From positions 1,736,001 to 1,800,000 of the forward strand of contig CAWALV010000006.1 of NCBI GenBank assembly GCA_963782965.1: a stretch of 64,000 nucleotides of DNA. Reading direction: 5' to 3'. Below, one piece after another: positions 35,287 to 43,514 of this stretch (within the stretch, counting starts at the first letter, position 1; the number at the start of each line of letters is the position of its first letter). Both the position numbers and the translations under genes were made by a program. Source of the stretch: CAWALV01 sp963782965. Its GTDB lineage: Bacteria > Actinomycetota > Actinomycetes > Acidothermales > Acidothermaceae. The notes beneath the pieces are model-generated. The model was not told the DNA's origin. It made no database searches and was given only the letters and a program-made list of their open reading frames with translations.

Positions 35287-35880
35287 ATGTCAGGCACTAT
35301 GCCGGACGTCGTGAGCAGCGCTTCGCCCGATGGACCCCGCGGCCGCTGGCCCACGGTCGTCAGTGTCGTCGTCGTGGTCATGGTGGTCTTGGGGTTGGTC
35401 GCGCGATGGGCCGACGCCCGCGAGAAGCAGCACGAGTTCAAGGCATTGCTCGCCGCCATCACCAACGCGCAGGCCACCGCCGCCGCCGCCCAAGCGGTCG
35501 TGTTCTCCACCCGCACGTACACGATGCCGCTTCTCGTCAGCTCCAGTTCGGCGACCGTGCGCGCCGGTCTGGCCGAACTCATCGACCAATCCGCGGCGAA
35601 GGGGGCGACACAGCTGCGCCGGGCGCGCGTCGCGATCTCAGACGTCAGGGTGTTGCCGTGGCATCACCAGTTGCGCGCCGCGCGGGCGCGATATCTCGAC
35701 TATCTCGACGCCCAGCTGACGGCCCTGGACGACGTCGCCCGCGGCGCCGACCTCGCGGAGCTGCCGCGAGCCGCGAACGATCCTGCGCTCCCGGTCGCGG
35801 GTTACGCGCTCGAGAACGCCGCCCCGACGGAAAAGCAGCGGCAAGACGCCGATGCCGCCCTCTTCCAACGCCACTCGTGA
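35287..35880 (+). CDS. Small single-pass membrane protein of unknown function
   Basis: A 197-residue protein. One helix (WPTVVSVVVVVMVVLGLVARWA, about 21-42) follows a short cytoplasmic tail. The rest is mostly Ala-rich helix (DAREKQHEFKALLAAITNAQATAAAAQAVV) with a HHQLRAARARYLDYLDAQLTALDDVA segment, as in a four-helix-bundle sensor module. I do not recognise a family. TACAAC six bases before ATG 35287 fits a leaderless start; ATG 35299 is an alternative. It lies 34 bp after the protease gene and may be read from it. Confidence 0.65.
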   Translation: MSGTMPDVVSSASPDGPRGRWPTVVSVVVVVMVVLGLVARWADAREKQHEFKALLAAITNAQATAAAAQAVVFSTRTYTMPLLVSSSSATVRAGLAELIDQSAAKGATQLRRARVAISDVRVLPWHHQLRAARARYLDYLDAQLTALDDVARGADLAELPRAANDPALPVAGYALENAAPTEKQRQDADAALFQRHS

Positions 35881-35990
35881 TCGGACGACGATGAGACCAG
35901 CGGCGCGCGCATGCTGATCGCGCGAGTCGTGCGCCTGCACGCGGGGAATGCATAACACGACGCGAGACTGACAAACGGAAGGCTCACCCC

Positions 35991-36770
35991 ATGGCGAAGG
36001 TTCCCATGCTGCGGCTGGCGGAGAGCACCGGAGAGATTCCGGTGCTCGGCTTGGGCACGTGGCAACTGACCGGTAAGCAAGGCCACGACGCCGTCACTGC
36101 GGCGCTGGAAATCGGCTACCGCCACATCGACACGGCCACCGCCTACGGCAACGAGGAGCAGGTAGGCGCTGCGATCCGAGAAAGCGGCATCCCGCGCAGC
36201 GAGATATTCGTCACCACCAAGCTGCCGCCCGAGCGTGCGCAGCAAGCCCGGCGAGTCCTCGACGAGAGCTTGCGCAAGCTCGACACCGAGTACGTCGACC
36301 TCTGGCTCATCCACTGGCCGGTCAACGGGACCGCCTCGCCGCAGACGTGGCAGGAGTTGCTCAAAGCGCGCGAGGAAGGCTTGGCCCGAGCCGTCGGCGT
36401 CAGCAACTACAGCCCCGCGCAAGTCGACGAACTCGCCGAGTCGACCGGGGTGCGGCCCGCCGTCAACCAGATCCCGTGGGCACCCCCCAGCTACGACCAC
36501 AAGCTGGTCGACTATCACCGCGAGAACGACGTGGTGCTCGAGGGATACAGCCCGTTCAAGCGGAGCGACCTCGCCAGCCCGGTGTTGCGTGAAATCGCAG
36601 AGGCGCATGGCAAGTCTCCCGCGCAAGTCGTGCTGCGCTGGCATGTCGACCACGACATCGTCGTGATCCCGAAGTCGGCGAAGCCCGAACGGCTGCGCTC
36701 CAACTTCGACATCTGGGATTTCAGCCTGGACGACGACGAGGTGCGCCGGATCGATGCCCTCACGTCCTGA
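35991..36770 (+). CDS. Aldo/keto reductase (AKR5-like)
   Basis: A 259-residue NADPH-dependent reductase. The catalytic tetrad is complete: Asp47 and Tyr52 in GYRHIDTATAYGNE, Lys77 in VTTKLPP and His108 in LWLIHWP. The (beta/alpha)8 carboxy-terminal cofactor block IPKSAKPERLRSNFDIWDF is present. Relatives reduce 2,5-diketogluconate, methylglyoxal and other small carbonyls. GGAAGG lies about eleven bases before the ATG, so it has a normal leader. A hairpin terminator follows. Confidence 0.94.
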   Translation: MAKVPMLRLAESTGEIPVLGLGTWQLTGKQGHDAVTAALEIGYRHIDTATAYGNEEQVGAAIRESGIPRSEIFVTTKLPPERAQQARRVLDESLRKLDTEYVDLWLIHWPVNGTASPQTWQELLKAREEGLARAVGVSNYSPAQVDELAESTGVRPAVNQIPWAPPSYDHKLVDYHRENDVVLEGYSPFKRSDLASPVLREIAEAHGKSPAQVVLRWHVDHDIVVIPKSAKPERLRSNFDIWDFSLDDDEVRRIDALTS

Positions 36771-36794
36771 CTGCCGAGCAACCCACTCCGGCGC

Positions 36795-36826
36795 CCCGGC
36801 CGCTTCTGCTTGAGCGGCCGGGCTTC
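36795..36826 (+). terminator. Hairpin terminator after the aldo/keto reductase
   Basis: CCCGGCCGCT (36795-36804) pairs perfectly with AGCGGCCGGG (36813-36822) across an eight-base loop. The following CTTC is short of a true T-run, as is common for terminators in GC-rich actinobacteria. It lies between convergent genes and may serve both directions. Confidence 0.65.
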
Positions 36827-36852
36827 AACCGGCGCGGCTCCGATCGTGGCCG

Positions 36853-36877
36853 TTGTATTTCGGTACAAGACTTTGTA
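36853..36877. promoter_or_regulatory. Orphan TetR-like palindrome
   Basis: TACAA-GACT-TTGTA (36864-36877) is an inverted repeat, and a further TTGTA stands at 36853-36857. It is AT-rich in a gene-free convergent stretch (36771-37002), where an operator has no promoter to serve. The rest of the stretch holds the terminator and a short run of CGACCACCGCGCC-like repeats near 36950-36995. Assignment as an operator is uncertain. Confidence 0.35.
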
Positions 36878-37002
36878 GCGGAGTGCAACGCACCTCAACC
36901 GAGCATCAAGGCGCGCCTGCGCATCGAACGCTCGTCGCCGCCGCTCCGACCACCGCGCCGATTAACACTCCGACCACCGCGCCGACCAATACCGCGACGG
37001 AC

Positions 37003-38733
37003 TCAGTGCGACTCGCGGTTGACTGCGTCACCGCTCCCGCCGACGAGGAAGTCGAGGTCGGCGCCGCGATCGGCTTGCATCACGTGCTCGACGTAGAGCT
37101 TCTCCCAACCGCGCATCGGTGCGGCGTACGACGACACGGCGCCGGCTGCTGGCGCACGGGCGAGCAGTTCGGCGTCCGGTATCTCGACGTCGAGACGCCG
37201 CTTCTCGACGTCCAGCACGATGGGGTCGCCGTCGCGCAGCAGGGCGAGCGGTCCACCGGCCGCCGCCTCGGGTGCGACGTGCAGGACGACCGTGCCATAC
37301 GCCGTCCCGCTCATGCGCGCGTCGCTGATGCGCACCATGTCACGCACGCCGCGGGAGAGGAGCTTCTCCGGCAGCGGCAGGTTACCGACCTCCGGCATGC
37401 CGGGGTAGCCCTTCGGCCCGCAGCCACGCAGCACCAGCACCGAGTCGGCGTCGACATCGAGCGCCGGGTCGTCGAGGCGCGCTCTGGCGTGCTCGATGCT
37501 GTCGAAGACGACCGCGCGGCCGCGGTGCTCGAGCAGGTGCGGCGAAGCGGCGGCCGGCTTGATGACCGCGCCGTCGGGGCAGAGGTTCCCCCGTAGCACG
37601 GCTATCCCGGCGGAATCGAGTAACGGCGCGGCGCGCCGCCTGATCACTGTGTCGTCGAAGATCTCGGCATCGGCAAGGTGGTCGACGAGCGGGCGTCCGC
37701 TCACGGTCACCGCGTCGGGTTCGAGCAGGTCGCTCACCTCCCGCAGCAGGGCGAGCAGCCCGCCCGCGCGGTGGAAGTCGTCCATCAGGTTGCGGCCGGC
37801 GGGTTGCAGGTCAGCGAGCAGTGGCACCTTTGCGCCCACCGTGTCGAAATCGTCGAGCGTCACGTGCGCGCCGACGCGGCCAGCGATCGCCAGCAGGTGG
37901 ACGACACCGTTCGTCGAACCGCCGATCGCCGCGAGCGTCACGATCGCGTTGAGGAACGCGGCACGCGTCAGCACCGCGCTCGGCCGCAGGTCCTCGTGGA
38001 CCAGCGCCACGGCGCGACGGCCCGCGGCATGCGCGCTCTCGAGCAGGCGGCTGTCCGGTGCGGGAATGCCCGCCGAGCCCGGCAACGTCATCCCGAGCGC
38101 CTCGGCGAGGCAGGCCATCGTCGAAGCCGTACCCATCGTGTTGCAGTGCCCCTTGCTGCGGATCATCGACGACTCCGCGGCCATGAAGGCCTCTTGCCGC
38201 AACGTGCCCGCTCGCACTTCTTCGCTGAGCCGCCATACGTCGGTACCGCATCCGAGCGGCGCGCCGCGGAAATGTCCCGTCAGCATCGGGCCACCCGGCA
38301 CGACGAGGGCCGGCAGGTTCACCGACGCCGCGGCCATCAACAACGCAGGGATCGTCTTGTCGCACCCGCCCAGCAGCACCGCGCCATCGATCGGGTTGGA
38401 GCGCAGCATCTCCTCGATCGACATGGCAGCGAGGTTGCGAAACAGCATCGCCGTTGGCCGTACCTGTGTCTCCCCGATCGACATCACCGGCATCTCCAGC
38501 GGGACGCCGCCGGCCTCCCAGACACCTGCCGCAACAGCACGCGCCACCTCGGAGAGATGCATGTTGCACGGCGTGAGGTCGGACGCCGTGTTCGCGATCG
38601 CGATGTGCGGCCGCCCGTCGAACGCGTCGACCGGCAGACCGCGGCGCATCCAGGCGCGGTGGATGAACGCGTTGCGATCGTTGCCCGCATACCACTCTTG
38701 GCTGCGGCGCCCACCTGCGTGCCCTGTTGCCAT
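37003..38733 (-). CDS. IlvD/Edd-family dehydratase, sugar-acid type
   Basis: From ATG 38733 the protein has 576 residues, with GAGGGAG nine bases upstream; a GTG ten codons earlier overlaps the previous gene. Iron-sulfur cysteines are seen in LTPCN, GGCDKT and HCNTMGTA. The amino end RSQEWYAGNDRNAFIHRAWMRRG and the end VEHVMQADRGADLDFL are typical of aldonate dehydratases (L-arabonate, D-xylonate, gluconate group) and not of IlvD, which dehydrates dihydroxy-acids in branched-chain amino acid synthesis. The substrate cannot be fixed. It is the third gene of a likely run with the Rv0121-like and sirtuin genes upstream. Confidence 0.87.
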   Translation of the reverse strand: MATGHAGGRRSQEWYAGNDRNAFIHRAWMRRGLPVDAFDGRPHIAIANTASDLTPCNMHLSEVARAVAAGVWEAGGVPLEMPVMSIGETQVRPTAMLFRNLAAMSIEEMLRSNPIDGAVLLGGCDKTIPALLMAAASVNLPALVVPGGPMLTGHFRGAPLGCGTDVWRLSEEVRAGTLRQEAFMAAESSMIRSKGHCNTMGTASTMACLAEALGMTLPGSAGIPAPDSRLLESAHAAGRRAVALVHEDLRPSAVLTRAAFLNAIVTLAAIGGSTNGVVHLLAIAGRVGAHVTLDDFDTVGAKVPLLADLQPAGRNLMDDFHRAGGLLALLREVSDLLEPDAVTVSGRPLVDHLADAEIFDDTVIRRRAAPLLDSAGIAVLRGNLCPDGAVIKPAAASPHLLEHRGRAVVFDSIEHARARLDDPALDVDADSVLVLRGCGPKGYPGMPEVGNLPLPEKLLSRGVRDMVRISDARMSGTAYGTVVLHVAPEAAAGGPLALLRDGDPIVLDVEKRRLDVEIPDAELLARAPAAGAVSSYAAPMRGWEKLYVEHVMQADRGADLDFLVGGSGDAVNRESH

Positions 38734-38752
38734 TACGCCCGCTCCCTCTTGC

Positions 38753-39175
38753 TCATTCGCCACCAGCTGCCCAGCCCGACCAGCGCTGCACGTCGATAGC
38801 GATCACCGGGCCGGGTGGTGGATTCTCGACATACTGCTGATACCGCTTGGCGAGCTCCTCCAGCGCATATGTCGCTTCACGATGTTGCGCGTGCAATATC
38901 CGCGCGAGTCCCTCCGCCCGCACCCACCACAATGCCTGCCAGTCGTCTTCGTAGTGGTCGGCGAGCACCGCGACCTGCGGGTTCGCCGCCATGTTCGCGA
39001 GGCGCCGCAACTCCGTGCCCCTCTTGGGCTTCACGTCGTCGACCGGGCTGTAGATGGTGTCGTCGACCACGACAAACACTATCGGGACGACGTGTGGCTT
39101 GCCGGTCTCGTCGGCCGTGGCGAGCCGGGCGACGCGCTGCGCCTGGAACCGCTCGCGTGCGATGCCCGGCTCCAT
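38753..39175 (-). CDS. PPOX-class flavin/F420-dependent protein, Rv0121 (TIGR03668) type
   Basis: A 140-residue split-barrel protein. RLATADETGKPHVVPIVFVVVDDTIYSPVDDVKPKRG and LRRLANMAANPQVAVLADHYEDDWQALWWVRAEG match the Rv0121 branch of pyridoxamine-phosphate-oxidase-like proteins found in F420-making actinobacteria. Reaction unknown; reduction with F420H2 is the family expectation. TAGGCT on the minus strand (39187-39182) lies six bases before the ATG, making a leaderless start likely. The IlvD-like gene follows after 19 bp. Confidence 0.88.
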   Translation of the reverse strand: MEPGIARERFQAQRVARLATADETGKPHVVPIVFVVVDDTIYSPVDDVKPKRGTELRRLANMAANPQVAVLADHYEDDWQALWWVRAEGLARILHAQHREATYALEELAKRYQQYVENPPPGPVIAIDVQRWSGWAAGGE

Positions 39176-39196
39176 GAATCCAGCCTAGATGGCCGG

Positions 39197-40075
39197 CTAG
39201 TGCGCGAGAGCAGCGCCGAGGCGGCGAACCGCAGGCGAATCCAGCCGGGTGACGCGTTCGGCGAGCGCCGGGACGACGTCGCCGAGCCCGGCGTCGAGTT
39301 TCACCGCGGCCTGCCGGTCGCCTCGGGTGGCGCCGCGGTTCACGATCGCCACCGGAATGCCGAGCTTCTCGGCGCGCACGACGAACCGGTAGCCCGACAT
39401 CACCGTGAGCGACGAACCGAGAACCAGCAACAACCGCGAGCGCTCCAGAAGTCGGTAACTTGCCTCCACCCGTTCCGCCGGCACGAACTCGCCGAAGAAC
39501 ACGACGTCTGGCTTCAGAACTCCTCCGCACGCGGTGCACCCGACCACGACGAACCGCTGCACGGCGGAGGCCGGCAGCTCGACATCGCCGTCGGGGCGTG
39601 CTGCGCCGGCGACGCGAAGAGCAGCGCCGAACGCCGGGTTCGCCGCCGCCAACCGCTTGTGCAGCTCGCCGCGCGGCGAGCGCCGGCCGCAGTGCAGGCA
39701 CACCACGCGGTCGAGCCGCCCGTGCAGGTCGACGACGTCGACCGCGCCGGCCGCCTGGTGCAGCCCGTCGACGTTTTGCGTCACGACGCCGTGAACGACT
39801 CCGGACTGCTCGAGCTGCGCGACCGCTTCATGCACGGGGTTCGGCCGGGCCGCGGAGAACCACGGCCAGCCCAGGTGGCTGCGCGCCCAGTACCGCTGCT
39901 GCGCGCCCGGCTCACCGACGAAGGTCTGGTAGGTCATCGGTGCGACGCGCCGATGCGCCGACTCCGGGCCGCGGTAGTCGGGAATGCCCGAGTCGGTCGA
40001 GACACCGGCGCCGCTCAACACCATGACAGAACCACCCGCCAGCGTGCCCGCCAGATCGTCGAGGACCTCACGCAT
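39197..40075 (-). CDS. NAD-dependent protein deacylase, sirtuin (Sir2) family
   Basis: From ATG 40075 the protein has 292 residues (a TTG one codon earlier is possible). NAD-binding GAGVSTDSGIPDYRG (22-36), TQNVDGLH (99-106), catalytic His118 (LHG) and two zinc pairs, Cys126/Cys129 and Cys180/Cys183, are all present. The GIPDYRG and TQNVDGLH sequences fit the class II (SIRT4-like) bacterial group. It removes acyl groups from protein lysines with NAD. It follows the CWB2-like lipoprotein gene by 12 bases and precedes the Rv0121-like gene, which has its own leaderless promoter. Confidence 0.93.
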   Translation of the reverse strand: MREVLDDLAGTLAGGSVMVLSGAGVSTDSGIPDYRGPESAHRRVAPMTYQTFVGEPGAQQRYWARSHLGWPWFSAARPNPVHEAVAQLEQSGVVHGVVTQNVDGLHQAAGAVDVVDLHGRLDRVVCLHCGRRSPRGELHKRLAAANPAFGAALRVAGAARPDGDVELPASAVQRFVVVGCTACGGVLKPDVVFFGEFVPAERVEASYRLLERSRLLLVLGSSLTVMSGYRFVVRAEKLGIPVAIVNRGATRGDRQAAVKLDAGLGDVVPALAERVTRLDSPAVRRLGAALAH

Positions 40076-40087
40076 CAAGCACCGCGC

Positions 40088-41770
40088 TCACTGGTAGGAG
40101 ATCATCAACGGCTGTGGCTTGTGCGCCATCGTCTGCGCCGGGTCGAGCATCGGGTGGTCTTCCTTGTAGAAATTCTTCCAGCCCAGCGGCAATCCCTTGG
40201 GCGCGGCCGCGATCACCGACCGCCAGGTCGCGTCCTTGTTCGGCTGCGAGCCCTGGCCGTCCATGTGGATCAACACGGCCACGTTCTCATACGTCGTCCG
40301 CAGGGCCGGCTCGTTACCGATCATCGTGAGCCGGAACTGGTGCACCACGAAGAGCTTCTGTGGCAAGTGGTTTTGTGCGGTGAAGCCGTCGAGCCACGCG
40401 CTGACCCGGTTGATCACCCCCGAGTCGAGGTTGCCGATCTGCTGCAGCGGCAGCTGGCCGGGCTTCAGCGCCCACTCCGGGTCGACGGCGAGACCGACGT
40501 AGGGCAGTTTCAGCAGCGGCGCGTACAGCTTGGCGAGATCGAGCGGGTCGGAGCGGCCCGGTTGAATGTCGAGGACGACGTACATCCCGGCCTTGCCGGC
40601 CGCTTCGACCCACGGCCGCAGCGAGTCGACGCTGGACTCCCCCACGTAGTTGCCGTCTCGCCCGGCCGACTGCTGAGCCACCGCCGCGATGATCTCGAAC
40701 GTCGGGACCACCGGCACGTCGCTCATCGGGGCGTACCAGCCCGCGGTCGTCTGCGCGCGGTCGATGCTGGCCGGCAGGTCCTGCGCGCCGAGGACGCCCA
40801 AGGATGCGCCACCAGGGTGCCCGTACAACGCAACGAACCGGCGCCCGGGGAACACGACCTGGCCACCGCCGGGAAGCTGCGTCCCGGTCTGCGCCACCGC
40901 GATCCGCGAAGCGAGGAGCGGCACCGGGCCGAAGTCGGAATCGGCCGCGATCACGTGGGCGGGATGGTTCTTGGCCAGCGCGGCGATCGCCGCGGGGTCG
41001 GCGCGCGGGTCGCTCCCGTGCACCGCGATCACCTGCGCCCCGGCGGCCGTCGCGGTGGCAGCGGCCGCCGCATCGCCCGCATCGCCGCCGGCGTGCACCA
41101 AGACCAGGGTGGCGGCCAGTGCGGTCCCCGACCCCGCCGATGGCGAGGTCGCCGCCGACGCGCCGCCGGGAAGTTCGCCGGGCGAGGTGACCGCTTGCAC
41201 GCCCGAGAGTTGCGGCACGGCACCGACCGCCAGCACGTCGTGCGCGCCGAGCCGCGCCAGCTCCGCCGACACCGACGCCGTGCCGGCGTCGTCCGCGAGA
41301 AGGAGGGGGACGCCGAGCCGCTTCGCCTGGCCGGCTCCATAGGAGACGTCGGGGTCGTCGAGCGCAGTCACTACCGCCGTCGGTGAACTCACGAACAGCG
41401 CGGTGCTGATCGCGAGGGCACGGTCAACTGGTGCCTTGGCGGCGACCACGAGCGTGGCGTCGCTCGGCGTTCGCACCTGCGCGGCCTCGGTAGTCGGTGG
41501 TGCACTCGAGGACGACGTGCTCGCAGACGGTGAGCCGGCGGCCGAACCCGCCGAGCCACTTGGGGGGTCTCCCTGCGACGTCGATGGCGGCGTGGTGGAC
41601 GACGCCGGCGAGTGGGCGCTACTCGTGGTGCAGGCGCTCAGCCCGGCGGCGAGCACGGTGACGGAGAGGACGGCAGCCGCAAAGGGCCGGGCCGCTCCCG
41701 CGCGTTCGCGGTGCAGCTGCCGTGGGGAAAAGCTCAGGGCCGTCCGCCGTATCGGGTCTGCGGTGGCCAT
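40088..41770 (-). CDS. Lipoprotein with CWB2-like N-half and unassigned TIM-barrel-like C-half
   Basis: A 560-residue protein. A lipobox (LAAGLSAC, Cys at about 47) follows an unusually long amino tail, then a Ser/Thr/Pro linker to about 95. Residues about 100-330 hold up to three degenerate cell-wall-binding (CWB2-like) units, e.g. VVTALDDPDVSYGAGQAKRLGVPLLLADD and AELARLGAHDVLAVGAVP. Residues about 340-555 (PVVPTFEIIAAVAQ, MYVVLDIQPGRSDP, VGLAVDPEWAL, KLFVVHQFRL, VLIHMDGQG) look like a glycosidase-type barrel I cannot name. The start overlaps the DUF1707 gene by 37 bp. No function is established. Confidence 0.72.
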   Translation of the reverse strand: MATADPIRRTALSFSPRQLHRERAGAARPFAAAVLSVTVLAAGLSACTTSSAHSPASSTTPPSTSQGDPPSGSAGSAAGSPSASTSSSSAPPTTEAAQVRTPSDATLVVAAKAPVDRALAISTALFVSSPTAVVTALDDPDVSYGAGQAKRLGVPLLLADDAGTASVSAELARLGAHDVLAVGAVPQLSGVQAVTSPGELPGGASAATSPSAGSGTALAATLVLVHAGGDAGDAAAAATATAAGAQVIAVHGSDPRADPAAIAALAKNHPAHVIAADSDFGPVPLLASRIAVAQTGTQLPGGGQVVFPGRRFVALYGHPGGASLGVLGAQDLPASIDRAQTTAGWYAPMSDVPVVPTFEIIAAVAQQSAGRDGNYVGESSVDSLRPWVEAAGKAGMYVVLDIQPGRSDPLDLAKLYAPLLKLPYVGLAVDPEWALKPGQLPLQQIGNLDSGVINRVSAWLDGFTAQNHLPQKLFVVHQFRLTMIGNEPALRTTYENVAVLIHMDGQGSQPNKDATWRSVIAAAPKGLPLGWKNFYKEDHPMLDPAQTMAHKPQPLMISYQ

Positions 41771-42198
41771 GGGCCGCGACCGGCGCGCGGGTCCCAGGCG
41801 CCGCGCTCGACGGCGCGCCGTGAGGTGCGCCGGCTGGAGCAGCCCGCGCGACGGGCGATCACGACGAAGCCCAGGAAGGCGACCAGGATCGGCGCAGCGT
41901 GGAAGAACATGAAGGCGGTCATCGGCAACAGGAGGAGGAACGAGATCACCACGACGGCCGGCAGGAAGAACGAGGGTCGCGACCCGGCCCGGGCCGGCGC
42001 CAAGCTCACGTCGTCCAGAGCGGGCAGGTCGTGAAACAGCGCCGAGAGGTCCGCCTGAGTCCGCGCCTCGAGTGCCGACGTCATGCGCTCCTCGTACTCG
42101 ACCCGGGTCAAGCGCCCGTCGCTGAAGTGGCGCGCGAGCAGGTCGAGGGCGACGTCACGATCCGCATCGCCTATCCGTAGTGATCCCGTCATTCGCAT
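41734..42198 (-). CDS. DUF1707 membrane protein
   Basis: From ATG 42198 the protein has 154 residues, with AAAGGAG about six bases upstream; the frame also opens 26 codons earlier without a ribosome site. MRMTGSLRIGDADRDVALDLLARHFSDGRLTRVEYEERMTSALEARTQADLSALFHDLP is a complete DUF1707 (SHOCT-like) domain, common in actinobacteria and usually cytoplasmic. Two helices follow (PSFFLPAVVVISFLLLLPMTAFMFFHAAPILVAFLGFVVIA), then an Arg-rich tail. The last 12 codons overlap the start of the lipoprotein gene in another frame, which suggests coupling. Role unknown. Confidence 0.85.
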   Translation of the reverse strand: MRMTGSLRIGDADRDVALDLLARHFSDGRLTRVEYEERMTSALEARTQADLSALFHDLPALDDVSLAPARAGSRPSFFLPAVVVISFLLLLPMTAFMFFHAAPILVAFLGFVVIARRAGCSSRRTSRRAVERGAWDPRAGRGPWPPQTRYGGRP

Positions 42199-42324
42199 GC
42201 CGGCTCCTTTCACGTTCCCCACCATGCTCGCACCTGCGCCCCCGGCACGGAACAAAAGCCCGGCATTCCGCGCCAAACAGACGGCGGGCGATCATGAACG
42301 TGGCCGGCCATTCCCGCCCACGCG

Positions 42325-43491
42325 TCACCGATATGCCGCGACACCGGTGAGGGCCTGGCCGATCACCAGCGTGTGCATCTCGGGGGTGCCCTCGTAGGTG
42401 AGCACCGATTCCAGGTTCGCCATGTGCCTGATCACCGGGTACTCCAGCGAGATGCCGTTCGCTCCCAGGATCGTGCGTGCGGTGCGGCAGATCGACAAGG
42501 CGGCATCGACGTTGTGCAACTTGCCGAAGCTGACCTGCGGCGCGTCGAGCCCGACCGCGTCTTTGCGGCGTCCGAGATGCAGTGCGAGCAGCGCCGAGGT
42601 GTTCAGCTGGACCGACATGTCCACGAGCTTGGCCTGCGTGAGCTGGAACGCCGAGATCGGCTTGCCGAACTGCGTTCGGGTCGTGGCGTACGACAGCGCT
42701 GCTTCGAACGCCGTGCGGGCGGCACCGACAGCGCCCCACACGATGCCGTAACGAGCTTCGTTCAAGCACATAAGCGGCGCGGAGAGTCCTTGCGCGTCAG
42801 GCAGTTGCGCGTCGGCCGGCAGCCGGACGCCGTCGAGTGCGATCTCGCTGGTGACCGAGGCCCGCAGCGACAACTTGTGCTCGATCGCGCTCGCGCGGAA
42901 CCCGGGCGTGCTCGTCGGGACGACGAACCCGCGGATGCCCGACTCGGTGCGTGCCCACACGATCGCGACGTCGGCGACCGAACCGTTTGTGATCCACGCC
43001 TTGCGCCCGTCGAGCACCCAGTCGCCGCCGTCACGGCGGGCCGCCGTGTTCATCGAGCCCGGGTCCGACCCGTGATCGGGCTCGGTGAGCCCGAAGCAGC
43101 CGATCGCCTCACCCCGGGCCATCGCAGGCAACCACTGCTGCTTCTGTTCCTCCGACCCGAAGCGCCGGATCGCGAACATCGCCAGCGAACCCTGCACACT
43201 CACGAAAGACCGGATCGCCGAATCGCAGGCCTCGAGTTCGGTGCACGCCAGGCCGTAGTCAACGGCACTCATGCCGGGGCACCCGTATCCGTCGAGGTGC
43301 ATGCCGAGCGCGCCCAACTCCCCGAGCTCGCGGGCGATCTCCCGAAGCTGCGGGATCGCGCCCGCTTCGAACCAGTCGGCGATGAACGGCTGCAGGCGGC
43401 GAGTGCAATAGTCGCGGACGGCGTGGCGGACCGCGTGCTCGTCAGCAGTGAGCGAGTCGTCGAGGCCGAGGAGGTCGGTCGAAACAGTCAT
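42325..43491 (-). CDS. Acyl-CoA dehydrogenase, glutaryl-CoA dehydrogenase type
   Basis: A 388-residue flavoenzyme. CFGLTEPDHGSDPGSM and WVLDGRKAWITNGSVADVAIVWA are the FAD/substrate blocks. ATTRTQFGKPISAFQLTQAKLVDM and YEGTPEMHTLVIGQALTG give the catalytic base Glu367. SVQGSLAMFAIRRFGSEEQKQQWLP is close to glutaryl-CoA dehydrogenases, which dehydrogenate and decarboxylate glutaryl-CoA to crotonyl-CoA in lysine and aromatic breakdown. The specific substrate remains to be shown. A 16-bp duplication covers the start codon; the upstream copy has an ATG that meets a stop after four codons. It sits 17 bp downstream of the GNAT gene. Confidence 0.88.
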   Translation of the reverse strand: MTVSTDLLGLDDSLTADEHAVRHAVRDYCTRRLQPFIADWFEAGAIPQLREIARELGELGALGMHLDGYGCPGMSAVDYGLACTELEACDSAIRSFVSVQGSLAMFAIRRFGSEEQKQQWLPAMARGEAIGCFGLTEPDHGSDPGSMNTAARRDGGDWVLDGRKAWITNGSVADVAIVWARTESGIRGFVVPTSTPGFRASAIEHKLSLRASVTSEIALDGVRLPADAQLPDAQGLSAPLMCLNEARYGIVWGAVGAARTAFEAALSYATTRTQFGKPISAFQLTQAKLVDMSVQLNTSALLALHLGRRKDAVGLDAPQVSFGKLHNVDAALSICRTARTILGANGISLEYPVIRHMANLESVLTYEGTPEMHTLVIGQALTGVAAYR

Positions 43492-43514
43492 CTCAGGAAG
43501 CCGTCATCTCAGGC
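43488..43514. repeat. Direct duplication at the acyl-CoA dehydrogenase start
   Basis: GTCATCTCAGG occurs twice, 16 bp apart (plus-strand reading). On the coding strand each copy presents TGAGATGAC. The upstream copy supplies the GNAT stop codon and a dead ATG, and the downstream copy supplies the working ATG. Confidence 0.8.

Noticed and set aside
37003..38733. IlvD of branched-chain amino acid synthesis
   Set aside because: The start and end of the protein match aldonate dehydratases, and no ilv genes are near.
37496..41386. 1296-codon plus-strand open frame
   Set aside because: It runs antisense to four clear genes (dehydratase, Rv0121-like, sirtuin, lipoprotein). Its length comes from the absence of AT-rich stop codons in very GC-rich DNA.
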